A stretch of DNA of 64,000 nt from CAG-177 sp964587915 (GCA_964587915.1 CAZPMK010000003.1:1-64000); one strand, 5' to 3'; shown: positions 24,130-33,462, numbered from the stretch's first letter. Notes: a model not told the origin generated them from the sequence alone. Numbers and translations: made by a program.

Positions 24130-25143
24130 ATGAGTTATTCGGTAAACCCCTCAAAATTCAAATCAATTTTCGCCGTACCTGCGGAAATTGTTGACAGTCA
24201 CATAAGAATAGCAAACGGCGATCAGCTCAAGGTTCTGCTTTGGATTCTTCGCAATTCGCCGGACAATCCCGATATTTCCGAGATGTGTACCGCTTTGAAA
24301 ATGAATCCGTCGGATGCTCTTGACTATTTGCAGTATTGGCAAAATTCAGGAATACTCATAAGCGACGGCTCCGAAATTCCCGCTCCTCCCGCCGTTCCTG
24401 CGATAAAATTGCCCGAAAAGCCTGCGGTACATATTGAAGAAGAAAGCATACCTTCAAAGCCCTCGAGTGCCGAGATTGCCGCACGAATTGACGAATCCCC
24501 CGAAATCGGTCATCTGTTCAACGAAGCACAGCAACGACTCGGAAAAACGATAGGATATGACGGGCAATGCACTCTTTTACTGCTTCACGACCGCTACGGA
24601 CTGCCCGTTGAGGTGCTGTTCATGCTGATAGATTACTGTGTTTCCGTCGGCAAAATGAATTACGGCTACATTGAGGCGATAGGCAAGGATTGGGGCAAGC
24701 GTGAAATTGACACGGTTATCAAAGCCGCAGAGCAGATTGAATCGCTCAACGAAACAAACCGTCTTTGGCGAAATCTTGCGGCGTTCGCAGGCATATCAGC
24801 CTCCCGTCCCACCGTAAAGCAAACGGAATATCTCCGCCGCTGGAGCGGTGAATGGCACTTCACGCTTGAAATGATAGAGCTTGCATATGATGAAATGATG
24901 GACAACATCGGCAAGGTCAGCTTTGCATACATGGACAAGGTGCTTTTGAATTGGCATTCTCAGGGATTGAAGAATCCTGCGGAAGTCAACGCATACAATG
25001 AACAGCACAAAAAAGCCTCGGCGGCTTCAAGAAAAAAGCCGTCCGCCGCTCCCGCATCACAGACGGCATCATATGACCTTGATAAATTCAACGAGCGTTC
25101 AGCCCATGCTCCGCTCAAATATGAAAGGAAGAAAAAGGAATGA
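24130..25143 (+). CDS. DnaD-domain replication protein
   Basis: A 337-residue protein with an N-terminal winged-helix region (about 15-90, LKVLLWILRNSPDNPDISEM) and C-terminal DnaD/DnaB_2 domains (about 125-290; the YGYIEAIGKDWGKREIDTV and VSFAYMDKVLLNWHSQGL pieces are the YxxxI and W motifs of DnaD-like proteins). Such proteins remodel DNA and help recruit the replicative helicase at oriC or restart sites. A Ser/Ala/Pro/Lys-rich tail follows. It overlaps the next, loader ATPase gene by 4 nt. Confidence 0.82.
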   Translation: MSYSVNPSKFKSIFAVPAEIVDSHIRIANGDQLKVLLWILRNSPDNPDISEMCTALKMNPSDALDYLQYWQNSGILISDGSEIPAPPAVPAIKLPEKPAVHIEEESIPSKPSSAEIAARIDESPEIGHLFNEAQQRLGKTIGYDGQCTLLLLHDRYGLPVEVLFMLIDYCVSVGKMNYGYIEAIGKDWGKREIDTVIKAAEQIESLNETNRLWRNLAAFAGISASRPTVKQTEYLRRWSGEWHFTLEMIELAYDEMMDNIGKVSFAYMDKVLLNWHSQGLKNPAEVNAYNEQHKKASAASRKKPSAAPASQTASYDLDKFNERSAHAPLKYERKKKE

Positions 25144-26120
25144 GTTACGGCAAGTCAACGCTTTTGAAAACGGCTCAAATTCTCTCCGAAAGGCGTTCCA
25201 AGGCTCAGAGCATTCAGCGTACTCACCATGATGAAATCACGGCGGCTCTGCCCGAAATTGAAAAGCTCGAAGCGAAGCTCTCGGAAAGCGGTCTTGCCGT
25301 TGTTAAGGCTCTCGGAATGGGAGCGGATGCCTCAAAATACATAGATGAGCTTTCACGGCTGAATCTTGCCGTGCAGGACGAAATCCACGCTTTACTCACA
25401 TCAAACGGATATCCCGCCGACTATCTTGAAACGCCGTACACCTGCAAAAAATGCGAGGACACGGGCTTTTGCGGCGGTTATTCATGCGAATGCAGAACTG
25501 CATTACTGAAAATGGTTGCAAAAAACGAGCTTGAATCGGTGTCGCCGAGCAGGCATTGCCGCTTTGATAATTTTTATCTTGATTATTATCCCTCTGACCC
25601 TCTCGGGGAATACGGTGTTTCGCCGAGGCGGCGTATGAGTGAGGTGCTCGAATATTGCCGATGCTACGCCGACGATTTTGATAAAAGCTCCGACAGCCTT
25701 TTCATGCACGGTGCAACGGGTCTCGGAAAAACGCATCTCTCCCTTGCAATTGCAAACGTGGTTGCGGAAAACGGCTTCGAGGTCATCTACGCATCGGCTC
25801 AAAATCTTATGTCGTCACTCGAAAAAGAAAAATTCGGCGGCGGAAACGGAGACAGAGAGAGGCAAATTCTCAACTGCGACCTTTTGATAATTGACGATCT
25901 CGGTTCGGAATTTTCCACTCAGTTCACCGTTGCGGCACTATACAATATTATAAACACCCGCATAAATTTAGGTAAGCCCGTGATAATCAGCACAAATCTC
26001 ACCGGCGAGGAGCTTGAAGCAAAATACACTCAGAGAATAACCTCGCGAATAATAGGAAACTATGTTTCACTGCTTTTTATGGGCAGAGATATAAGACAAA
26101 TCAGAAGCAATGAGGTATAA
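25140..26120 (+). CDS. DnaC/DnaI-like helicase loader ATPase
   Basis: A 326-residue AAA+ protein. The N-terminal part is helical, with a cysteine cluster (CKKCEDTGFCGGYSCEC, about 101-117) resembling the zinc site of B. subtilis DnaI. The ATPase has Walker A GATGLGKTH, Walker B LLIIDDLGSE and a sensor region IISTNLT. It should load the DnaB-type helicase together with the upstream DnaD-domain protein; the 4-nt overlap implies matched synthesis. The tex gene starts 2 nt later. Confidence 0.88.
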   Translation: MSYGKSTLLKTAQILSERRSKAQSIQRTHHDEITAALPEIEKLEAKLSESGLAVVKALGMGADASKYIDELSRLNLAVQDEIHALLTSNGYPADYLETPYTCKKCEDTGFCGGYSCECRTALLKMVAKNELESVSPSRHCRFDNFYLDYYPSDPLGEYGVSPRRRMSEVLEYCRCYADDFDKSSDSLFMHGATGLGKTHLSLAIANVVAENGFEVIYASAQNLMSSLEKEKFGGGNGDRERQILNCDLLIIDDLGSEFSTQFTVAALYNIINTRINLGKPVIISTNLTGEELEAKYTQRITSRIIGNYVSLLFMGRDIRQIRSNEV

Positions 26121-26122
26121 AA

Positions 26123-28282
26123 ATGGATATCATTCAGCAACTCACAACGCAATTTAAGCTCCAAGCATGGCAGGTTGAAAACACGGTAAAGCTGCTCGAC
26201 GAGGGCAATACCGTTCCGTTCATCGCAAGATACAGAAAAGAAGCTCACGGAACGCTTGATGACCAAATCATAAGAGAGCTTTCCGAAAGACTTGAATATT
26301 TGAGAAATCTCGAAAAAAGGCGTGAAGAGGTCAGAAATTTAATTGCCGCACAGGAAAAGCTGACCGATGAAATTTCAGCCGCCCTCGATGCCGCCGCAAC
26401 GGTTACGGAAATCGAGGATATTTACAGACCGTTCAGACCCAAGAGAAAAACAAGAGCCTCCGTTGCCCGTGAGAAGGGGTTGGAGCCTCTTGCCGATGCG
26501 ATTTTTGCACAGGAGGCAGACTCCCCTGCTCCGCTTGAAATGGCGGCAAGCTACATCAATGAGGAAAAGGGAGTTGCCTGCGCAGAGGATGCTCTCAAGG
26601 GTGCATTGGATATAATAGCGGAAAACATTTCGGACGATGCCGACATTCGCCGCAGATTGAGAAATCTTTTCACCGTTATCGGCAACGTAGAGGTTACGGC
26701 GGCGGACAAGGATGCCGACAGCGTATACACAATGTATTACGAATTTTCCGAGCCTGTCAGCAAAATTGCGGGTCACAGAATTCTCGCCATTGACAGAGGC
26801 GAAAGAGAAAAATTCCTCAAGGTCAGCGTAACTCTCGATGCGGTAAAGGCTTCAAACGTCATAACCGGCGTAACGCTCAAGCCGGAGGGCTCACCCTGCA
26901 CCGAGGCGGTTCGTGCCGCGGGAGCCGATGCATATGAAAGACTGATATATCCCTCAATAGAGCGTGAAATCAGAAATATGCTCACCGAAAAGGCGGCGGC
27001 AAGTGCAATAAAAGTTTTTGCTCTCAACACCAAGGAGCTGCTGCTTGCTCCTCCCGTCAAGGGCAAGGTCGTAATCGGACTTGACCCCGGCTACAGAACG
27101 GGCTGTAAGGTTGCGGTTGTTGACAGAACGGGCAAGGTTCTTGACACGGGCGTTATATACGTTACCCATTCAGCCGCTCAGCGTGAACAGGCTAAGGTTC
27201 TTATCAAGAAGCTCATTGCAAAGCATTCGGTAAATTGCATTTCGATAGGAAACGGCACGGCATCCAAGGAAACGGAAATTTTCGCCGCAGAGGTTTTACA
27301 TGAAATCAACGCCGAAGTTTCATACATGGTAGTCAGCGAAGCGGGAGCATCGGTATATTCGGCATCAAAGCTCGCCGCCGCAGAATTTCCGCAATATGAC
27401 GTTTCTCTCAGAAGTGCCGTTTCAATCGCAAGGAGACTTCAAGACCCGCTTGCTGAGCTTGTAAAAATCGACCCCAAGGCAATAGGCGTAGGTCAGTATC
27501 AGCACGATATGCCCCCGAAAGAGCTTGATGCCGCCCTTGACGGTGTTATCGAGGATGCGGTTAACTCCGTAGGCGTTGACCTCAACACGGCATCCGCTCC
27601 CCTGCTTTCAAGGGTATCGGGAATAAACTCAACGGTTGCGAAAAACATAATCGACTACCGTGACGAAAACGGCGAATTCAGCGATCGTTCACAGCTTAAA
27701 AAGGTTCCGAAGCTCGGTGCGAAGGCGTTTGAACAATGTGCAGGCTTCCTGAGAATACCCGAGAGTAAGAACATTCTCGATAACACGGGCGTACACCCCG
27801 AGAGCTACAAGGCGGCAAAGGAGCTGCTTTCCCTCTTTGGCTTCACCGCCTCCGATATAGGCAGCGACAAGATTTCCGACATTGCCGCAAGGGTTGAGGA
27901 AGCAGGTGCCGCACAGGTTGCCGAGAGACTCGGAATTGGTATTCCCACCTTGAACGACATCGTAAAAGAAGTAATAAGACCTGCAAGAGACCCCAGAGAC
28001 GAGCTTCCCCCTCCCATGCTGAGAACGGATGTCATGGACTTGAAGGACCTTGTTCCCGGAATGGAGCTTAAAGGCACGGTCAGAAATGTTACAGATTTCG
28101 GTGCTTTTGTTGATATCGGCGTTCATCAGGACGGACTTGTTCATATCTCGCAGATAACGAACAAATTTATAAAGCACCCCTCCGAGGTTCTCAAGGTCGG
28201 AGAAGTCGTAACCGTTTGGGTTCTCTCCGTAGAGCCCGAAAAGAAACGTATTTCCCTGACGATGAAAGGTAAAAAGGATTAA
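26123..28282 (+). CDS. tex: Tex family S1 RNA-binding transcription accessory protein
   Basis: A 719-residue protein of the Tex family. Features in order: N-terminal helical domain (NTVPFIARYRKE), YqgF-like RNase H fold (VIGLDPGYRTGCKVAVVD), double helix-hairpin-helix (NTASAPLLSRVSGINSTVA) and a C-terminal S1 domain from about residue 645 (KGTVRNVTDFGAFVDIG). It binds nucleic acid and is linked to transcription and ribosome quality control, but the mechanism is not settled. It is the third gene of the DnaD-DnaC-like operon. Confidence 0.94.
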   Translation: MDIIQQLTTQFKLQAWQVENTVKLLDEGNTVPFIARYRKEAHGTLDDQIIRELSERLEYLRNLEKRREEVRNLIAAQEKLTDEISAALDAAATVTEIEDIYRPFRPKRKTRASVAREKGLEPLADAIFAQEADSPAPLEMAASYINEEKGVACAEDALKGALDIIAENISDDADIRRRLRNLFTVIGNVEVTAADKDADSVYTMYYEFSEPVSKIAGHRILAIDRGEREKFLKVSVTLDAVKASNVITGVTLKPEGSPCTEAVRAAGADAYERLIYPSIEREIRNMLTEKAAASAIKVFALNTKELLLAPPVKGKVVIGLDPGYRTGCKVAVVDRTGKVLDTGVIYVTHSAAQREQAKVLIKKLIAKHSVNCISIGNGTASKETEIFAAEVLHEINAEVSYMVVSEAGASVYSASKLAAAEFPQYDVSLRSAVSIARRLQDPLAELVKIDPKAIGVGQYQHDMPPKELDAALDGVIEDAVNSVGVDLNTASAPLLSRVSGINSTVAKNIIDYRDENGEFSDRSQLKKVPKLGAKAFEQCAGFLRIPESKNILDNTGVHPESYKAAKELLSLFGFTASDIGSDKISDIAARVEEAGAAQVAERLGIGIPTLNDIVKEVIRPARDPRDELPPPMLRTDVMDLKDLVPGMELKGTVRNVTDFGAFVDIGVHQDGLVHISQITNKFIKHPSEVLKVGEVVTVWVLSVEPEKKRISLTMKGKKD

Positions 28283-28287
28283 AATAT

Positions 28288-28316
28288 GCCCCCGACTTAT
28301 TGCGGTCGGGGGCTTT
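28288..28316. terminator. stem-loop between convergent tex and ABC permease
   Basis: GCCCCCGAC (28288-28296) and GTCGGGGGC (28305-28313) form a perfect 9-bp GC-rich stem. The tails (TTTGG on plus, ATATTTTAAT on minus) are modest. Confidence 0.65.
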
Positions 28317-28332
28317 GGCAATTGCTTTGTGT

Positions 28333-30666
28333 TTACTTATTCAGCAGTACATCGGGTACATAGCCGCAAATGTAGGTATTGTCATCGTAACGCAGTATCA
28401 CATAGCTTCCGCTTTCGGTGAGCGGGCAATACATTCTCATTGCGTTTGTGTATTCGGCTATCTTTTCCTTATCGGTTACGGTTTCATAATCCGACGGGAA
28501 TACCGGAAGCTGACTCACCGGCTTGTAATCAACCATTTCATTGCCTTCCGAGGGATCAACGCAAATCCGTCCGCTGAAGAGATTTACGGTATAGTTACCG
28601 TATAAGACCGTATCGGTGGAATTTTCCGCATTATAGCGGCATACTCGCATTTCAACGGGTTGTTTCGTGCTTTCAAAGGATTCAAGAAGTCCCGAGGTTT
28701 TCATCACGGCTACGGTGTTTGTCATGCCGGAATATACCGGGATTTTCAAATTGGTGCTTAGTGAAGAGACATCAAGGAGTGATACACCTTTTTCTTCATC
28801 AAGCGACATATAGAGGACGATATATCCGAGCAAATCGGAGGTTGGAGACATATCGAGAGGCAGGAGGTCATCTTTGATATCCTGTGCAACGGCACTCAAA
28901 AGAACCCGTCTTGAATCGCCGTTCGTGTAATCGGGCAATGCCGTCAATTGCGTAAAGTCGGGAGAAGCCAAGGCAATTTTTGTTTCATCGTTATAAAACT
29001 GATTATAATTTCCCTTGCTGCTATAATTCTTCTCGCCGGTCAGCCTTTCCGTTACATATTCTTTATAATTATCGGTTTTCGTAAGCTCCGCAAGCTCTCG
29101 AAGAACGGTATCGCTCGCATAAGTGTACATTCTGTTCATAACCTTACCGTTTTTGAGAGTATAGCTTACTCTGACGGAGGCATTCATTAGTCTTTCGCCG
29201 TCGGCGGCATAGAACGTTTCGTTCGTGACGGACTTACCCTTGAGCTGTATAAGGAGCTTATGGATATTCACTATCTTTTCGATATCTTCCTTTTTCGTAA
29301 AATCGCCCATAAGCGCATGAGGGGATTCTTGAAACTCGTATCTGAGTGCGGCATCAGCATTTACGTTATAGGACGACATCTCACTTCCGCCGCCCAACGG
29401 TACCGTGAGCAAATCGCCCGTTTCAGTTGTTATCGCAGCCGATTTAACCTCATCGGCCTCGGGGAGCTTTGATGAATATCCGAACAGTCCGAGGGTAACG
29501 ACAAGAAGAGCAACGCCGACAATTCCCCAATGGATCGCAAGCATCCAAAGATTCTTCAAAAGCTGCTTGAAGCTCCGAAGAACGAAGAGCTCGACTATGG
29601 CAAATACAAGCAAAGAAATAACGGCAAAAATCAGGAACATTCCCTTTTCAATGCCCGCCTCATAACCGTCGGTGCTCACAAGACCGGAAACAAGACCCGA
29701 CAAAAGAAGCGACACAGAGAATATTGCGGCGTTGGTCGTGAGCTTACTCGCTCCCAAAAATCCCGCTTTTTCAGCCTTACGGCGGTTATATATAACACAA
29801 GCGATAATTGCGATAAGAGCCGTAAAGGCAAGGAATATAAGCACTCGCTTAAAGGAATTGGCGTAATCAAAATTGAAATCGAGCAAAGTCCGTACTCTCG
29901 AAACGTTTTTGATATTTCCGAACATTATCGGCATAAGATATGATTCAAAGGATACGAACGGAAAGACTCGTTCCACTACGGGTGATGAATTTATGTCGTC
30001 CTGAATGAGAATCCATGAATCATACAAGCCCAGCATAGAATTCTGATAGGGCGAACCGTAAAGCACATCTGAGGCAAGATTTTGAAAAGCCATTTTAAGA
30101 GCTATCGGCAAAAGCATAAACGCCGCAATATAGCCCGCTTCAACCGTCGAGCCTACCACACAGCAGACAAACGCCGAGAGGGTGAACATAAACATCATCG
30201 ATGCGAAAAGAGAAAGCGATATATACAATGCGGTTTTCCAAATACCGATTGAATTGCCGAAGCTGATGCTGTTCAAAAGTCCGCAGATTAAAATGGGTAT
30301 AACGGTTGAAAAAGCACAAAGGAGAGTTCCTGCAAGATACTTTGACAAAAACATACTTGTTCTGCTCTGCGGAACGCTGAAAAGCACATTTGAGGGTGCC
30401 TTGGCAAGCATATAGTAATAAAGTATCATCCCTATTGCGGTGCCGCTCATTATTATAATGATATTAAGGAAGAAAAAGGAAATTCCTTCATCAATTTCAA
30501 AATTCCAAACATAATTCACACCGCCCTCTTTGATGTGCATTAAAAGCAGACCCGATGTCAACGCAAGAGCTGAGAAAAATGTAACAAGAGCCGCGGGAAG
30601 TGCGGATTTCAGGGAATTAAAGAATGTATGTCTGAAAACATCAGCCGAATATTTCTTTGAAGTCAT
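28333..30666 (-). CDS. large ABC-2-like permease with extracytoplasmic domain
   Basis: A 777-residue membrane protein. The first ~395 residues contain about ten to twelve hydrophobic helices in YtrC/D-like arrangement (for example ALPAALVTFFSALALTSGLLL, IIIIMSGTAIGMILYYYMLA). The last ~380 residues after the final helix are soluble and probably outside the cell; no known fold is recognised. It partners the adjacent ATPase. The frame extends to 30774, but AATGGAGGACACTGATT before the ATG at 30666 decides the start, giving a 26-nt overlap with the ATPase gene. Confidence 0.75.
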   Translation of the reverse strand: MTSKKYSADVFRHTFFNSLKSALPAALVTFFSALALTSGLLLMHIKEGGVNYVWNFEIDEGISFFFLNIIIIMSGTAIGMILYYYMLAKAPSNVLFSVPQSRTSMFLSKYLAGTLLCAFSTVIPILICGLLNSISFGNSIGIWKTALYISLSLFASMMFMFTLSAFVCCVVGSTVEAGYIAAFMLLPIALKMAFQNLASDVLYGSPYQNSMLGLYDSWILIQDDINSSPVVERVFPFVSFESYLMPIMFGNIKNVSRVRTLLDFNFDYANSFKRVLIFLAFTALIAIIACVIYNRRKAEKAGFLGASKLTTNAAIFSVSLLLSGLVSGLVSTDGYEAGIEKGMFLIFAVISLLVFAIVELFVLRSFKQLLKNLWMLAIHWGIVGVALLVVTLGLFGYSSKLPEADEVKSAAITTETGDLLTVPLGGGSEMSSYNVNADAALRYEFQESPHALMGDFTKKEDIEKIVNIHKLLIQLKGKSVTNETFYAADGERLMNASVRVSYTLKNGKVMNRMYTYASDTVLRELAELTKTDNYKEYVTERLTGEKNYSSKGNYNQFYNDETKIALASPDFTQLTALPDYTNGDSRRVLLSAVAQDIKDDLLPLDMSPTSDLLGYIVLYMSLDEEKGVSLLDVSSLSTNLKIPVYSGMTNTVAVMKTSGLLESFESTKQPVEMRVCRYNAENSTDTVLYGNYTVNLFSGRICVDPSEGNEMVDYKPVSQLPVFPSDYETVTDKEKIAEYTNAMRMYCPLTESGSYVILRYDDNTYICGYVPDVLLNK

Positions 30667-31540
30667 AATCAGTGTCCTCCATTTCTTCAAGGAATATTTC
30701 TTCGAGCGTAAGCGGATATTTTTCAACAAGGAGAGGCGACATATTTTTGAGTTTTTCCTCGTTTTCTTCGGCATTTCCTCCGAGCGAGAGGGTGACTATC
30801 TTTCCGTCTTTTTCAAAGCGTTTGATATCGAAATCGGAAAAATCACTTTCTTCCTTTTCCTCATTAAATACCACACGGAATTTACAGCGGCTTGCACTCA
30901 TCTCGTCAACGGAGCAGTCGAACACTATCTTTTTACCGTTGATGAGAGCTATATGGTCGCAGATATCCACAAGCTCATGCAGATTGTGTGACGAAACGAT
31001 GATACTGCACTCTTTGTCGGCGGCGTATTCAATGAGCATATTATTCATCATATTGCGTTTTGCGGGGTCGAGGCCGTCAAAGCTCTCGTCAAGCAGAAGA
31101 ATCTCCGGAAGCGTTGACATACCGAGAATCATCGCCGCCTGCCTTTGCATTCCCTTTGAGAATGAATTTATTTTTGCCGTCTTGTCGAGCTTGAAAACTC
31201 CGCACAGCTTATCAAGCGTTTCATAGCTGAAATCGGGATAATATCCCGCATAGAATTTTGCCATCTTTTCAATTGAATAATTGTATCCGAAATAAAGGTC
31301 GTCGGGAACATAGAACATTTTTCTTCTTGCATCTGCATGAGAAAAAACGTCCTTGCCGTCAATAGTCACACTTCCTGCATCGGGCTTAAATATACCGGCA
31401 ATCGTTTTGAGAAGTGTGGTTTTACCGGCACCGTTATAGCCGACAAGTCCGTACACGGAGGATTTGCCGACAGTTAAGGAAAGGTTCTCTATTGCAACAA
31501 ATTTTCCGTATTTCTTTGTCAGATTTTTAACTTCAATCAT
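30641..31540 (-). CDS. ABC transporter ATP-binding protein, YtrB-like
   Basis: A 299-residue ATPase: Walker A GYNGAGKTT, a variant signature FSKGMQRQ in place of LSGGQ, Walker B ILLLDESFDGLD, and a switch histidine in SSHNLHE. The C-terminal 90 residues form the extension typical of the YtrB/YxlF type. The GntR regulator upstream and the permease downstream match Bacillus ytr-like operons, which respond to cell-wall-active peptides. ATGA overlap with the regulator gene. The actual cargo is unknown. Confidence 0.88.
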   Translation of the reverse strand: MIEVKNLTKKYGKFVAIENLSLTVGKSSVYGLVGYNGAGKTTLLKTIAGIFKPDAGSVTIDGKDVFSHADARRKMFYVPDDLYFGYNYSIEKMAKFYAGYYPDFSYETLDKLCGVFKLDKTAKINSFSKGMQRQAAMILGMSTLPEILLLDESFDGLDPAKRNMMNNMLIEYAADKECSIIVSSHNLHELVDICDHIALINGKKIVFDCSVDEMSASRCKFRVVFNEEKEESDFSDFDIKRFEKDGKIVTLSLGGNAEENEEKLKNMSPLLVEKYPLTLEEIFLEEMEDTDYDFKEIFG

Positions 31541-31908
31541 TCCGCTTCCTCCTTATAAACAGCTTCGGTCAGCTCTTTTATTTGCTCCCGCGTAACCCCC
31601 ACGGAATACGCCGCTTTAAGTGCTTCTTCAAGGTCACGCAAAGCCTTTGCGGTTACCGTTTCGCTTTCAAGAGCATTTGGACTTACAAAGCTGCCCGTTC
31701 CGGGAACGGTATAAATGACTCCGCTGAGTTCGAGCTCGGCGAACGCCTTTTTTACCGTGTTGATGTTTGTTGCCGTCTCCGCTGAAATTGAGCGAATGGA
31801 CGGCAGCTTTGAATGCTCCGGATAAACGCCTATTCTTATATAGGTAATTATCTGGTTTTTAATCTGTTCGTACACCGGCACTCTGCTCTGCTTATCAATT
31901 ATTATCAA
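31537..31908 (-). CDS. ytrA: GntR-family regulator, YtrA subfamily
   Basis: A 123-residue repressor: winged-helix domain at about 1-72 (SRVPVYEQIKNQIITYI, KLPSIRSISAET, NTVKKAFAELE, VPGTGSFV) and a short C-terminal dimerisation tail, the size of YtrA. Start choice: a GTG at 31914 is only about 2 nt from the GGGGGAG site, while a TTG at 31908 is 6-7 nt away and gives the usual MIIID N-terminus, so TTG is preferred. It probably represses its own operon through the palindrome overlapping the promoter. Confidence 0.87.
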   Translation of the reverse strand: MIIIDKQSRVPVYEQIKNQIITYIRIGVYPEHSKLPSIRSISAETATNINTVKKAFAELELSGVIYTVPGTGSFVSPNALESETVTAKALRDLEEALKAAYSVGVTREQIKELTEAVYKEEAE

Positions 31909-31947
31909 AGACACTCCCCCTTTGATTGGCAGGTTAGGTGTGCTATC

Positions 31948-31959
31948 TGTGATATCACA
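31948..31959. promoter_or_regulatory. probable YtrA-type operator
   Basis: TGTGATATCACA is a perfect 12-bp palindrome placed 5 nt downstream of the -10 box of the regulator operon, covering the transcription start. A second pair of arms, GTGCTAT (31940-31946) and ATAGCAC (31968-31974), brackets it. Location over the start site implies repression by the GntR protein. Confidence 0.7.
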
Positions 31960-31964
31960 CTTGC

Positions 31965-31993
31965 ATTATAGCACGGGTATTTCGGACTGTCAA
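31965..31993 (-). promoter_or_regulatory. promoter of the ytrA-like ABC operon
   Basis: Minus strand TTGACA (31993-31988), 17-nt spacer, TATAAT (31970-31965): fully consensus, so a strong promoter that would need the adjacent operator to be kept off. Confidence 0.88.
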
Positions 31994-32133
31994 GAGGTAT
32001 TTCCAAAATCTTTCTGCAAATTTTTCGTGAAAAATCACGATATATTTTTATTTTTACTGTTGTTTTTTTTAGTAATATGTGATAATATTTTATAGGTAAA
32101 CAGTTATATCATCATATAAACGGAGGATTTCTA

Positions 32134-32448
32134 ATGGAAAGCAAGGATTTATTCCGCAGAGAAGAAAACGGATACAACGTCGCCGATGTCGAAAAATACA
32201 TAGACACTCTCAAGGCTCAGTACAGAAAGGTATTTGAGTATGCAAAGAAAAACGAAGCAGATAACGAAAAGCTCAAAAGAATTTGCCGTAAGATGAGCGA
32301 AGAAAACAAGGCTCTCAAGGCAAGCGGAGCGGTTGCGGGTGCCGTACCCGATTCCTCGGATGCCATTGAAAGCGTTGAGAAAATCGCTCGCCTTTGTGCG
32401 GCTTTAAGTGCCGAGAATGCGGCTCTCAAGGAAAAATTATCCAAATAA
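32134..32448 (+). CDS. short DivIVA-like coiled-coil protein
   Basis: A 104-residue protein. The start (FRREENGYNVADVEKYID) is the DivIVA/GpsB-type N-terminal motif that binds curved membrane, followed by two coiled-coil stretches (about 25-60 and 78-104) split by an Ala/Gly/Pro hinge. It is shorter than DivIVA and GpsB and resembles accessory DivIVA-domain proteins in Clostridia. AACGGAGGATTTCTA precedes the ATG. A membrane protein gene follows 21 nt later, so the two are probably co-expressed. Confidence 0.65.
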   Translation: MESKDLFRREENGYNVADVEKYIDTLKAQYRKVFEYAKKNEADNEKLKRICRKMSEENKALKASGAVAGAVPDSSDAIESVEKIARLCAALSAENAALKEKLSK

Positions 32449-32469
32449 TCACCGAAAGGGCATAACCAT

Positions 32470-33366
32470 ATGGAACAGTTCAAACTTAAAAGCATTGACG
32501 AGCTTGATCTCGACTTTGTTCAGCAAAGAGAAGCTGCGGCGGCTCCCTCGGAGGCTCCTGTTCAGCCCTCCGCTTCAAGCCTCATTCCCGAAATAAGCAA
32601 GGACGAACCTGCCGTACAAGAGCCGGTACATAAATATTTCAAAAAAACTGCCGATCAGTTTGATGACGATGCAATCTTCTCCCCCTCCTCGGGAACGGAT
32701 GAAACGGTGCATCCCTTTGCCTCTTATTCACCCGTAGGTGCTCCCAAGGAAGAGGAATCCAAGCCCGAGAGCTACGGAGAGGTTTCCGTTGAAAAAAACG
32801 CAAAGGCTAAAAAGCCTGCGGGCAAGGGCAATCTCATAGGAAGAATTGCCTCTGTCGTTATGCTTTGCATCACGGTTGCGGTCTTTGTTTTCGGCTGTGT
32901 CATCTCAATTTTCATCAACAACAACGGAATTGATTTGGCGGGACTTTGCTTCAATTCAATGTATCAGACTTTTGATGAAATCGGAGTTTCAAAGGGCGAT
33001 CTTGTTATTTCAAAGAAGCTCGAAGCCTCGGAATATCAGCTTAACTCTGCTGTTGCCGTTCCCGCTCCGAACGGTCAAGCAGGCTGTGATATTCAATACA
33101 TAACGGCGATTACTCCCACATATGACGGCTGTGAGCTTACAACGGGCGGTATATCCGGCGGAATCAACGTAACGAACACATACAGCTCCTCCGTGTGCTA
33201 CGGTTCGGTTGCTTTCTTTATTCCGTTTTTCGGCGGACTTATCACCTTTGCCATGGACAATGCAATTTTCGTATGTGCATTCTTTGTTTTGCTCTCGGCA
33301 CTTTGGTGCTTGCTTCTGATAATGCTTGAAAAGAGCAACAAGGCATCATCAAAGCCCAAAAAGTAA
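32470..33366 (+). CDS. two-helix membrane protein with signal-peptidase-like extracellular domain
   Basis: A 298-residue protein. Residues 1-120 are an acidic, proline-rich cytoplasmic region; a transmembrane helix is at 125-149, an extracellular domain at 150-260 and a second helix at 261-286. The domain has the strand order of SipW-like type I signal peptidases (KGDLVI at 175-180, AVAVP, YGSVAFFIPFFGG at 244-256), but no Ser/Lys catalytic pair is placed where expected. It may be a non-catalytic relative. I do not know its function. The likeness is inferred by eye, not by search. Confidence 0.55.
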   Translation: MEQFKLKSIDELDLDFVQQREAAAAPSEAPVQPSASSLIPEISKDEPAVQEPVHKYFKKTADQFDDDAIFSPSSGTDETVHPFASYSPVGAPKEEESKPESYGEVSVEKNAKAKKPAGKGNLIGRIASVVMLCITVAVFVFGCVISIFINNNGIDLAGLCFNSMYQTFDEIGVSKGDLVISKKLEASEYQLNSAVAVPAPNGQAGCDIQYITAITPTYDGCELTTGGISGGINVTNTYSSSVCYGSVAFFIPFFGGLITFAMDNAIFVCAFFVLLSALWCLLLIMLEKSNKASSKPKK

Positions 33367-33382
33367 AAAACGGTAAAATTTA

Positions 33383-33416
33383 AGCCGACAGTTAAAACGC
33401 TGTCGGCTTTTTCTTT
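33383..33416. terminator. terminator after the signal-peptidase-like gene
   Basis: AGCCGACAG (33383-33391) pairs with CTGTCGGCT (33400-33408) and is followed by TTTTCTTTG on the plus strand; it can also serve the convergent phosphoesterase. Confidence 0.88.
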
Positions 33417-33462
33417 GCCGCAACAAACGAATCAAAAAGATAATTGAAGCGTCTGCCGCTGC

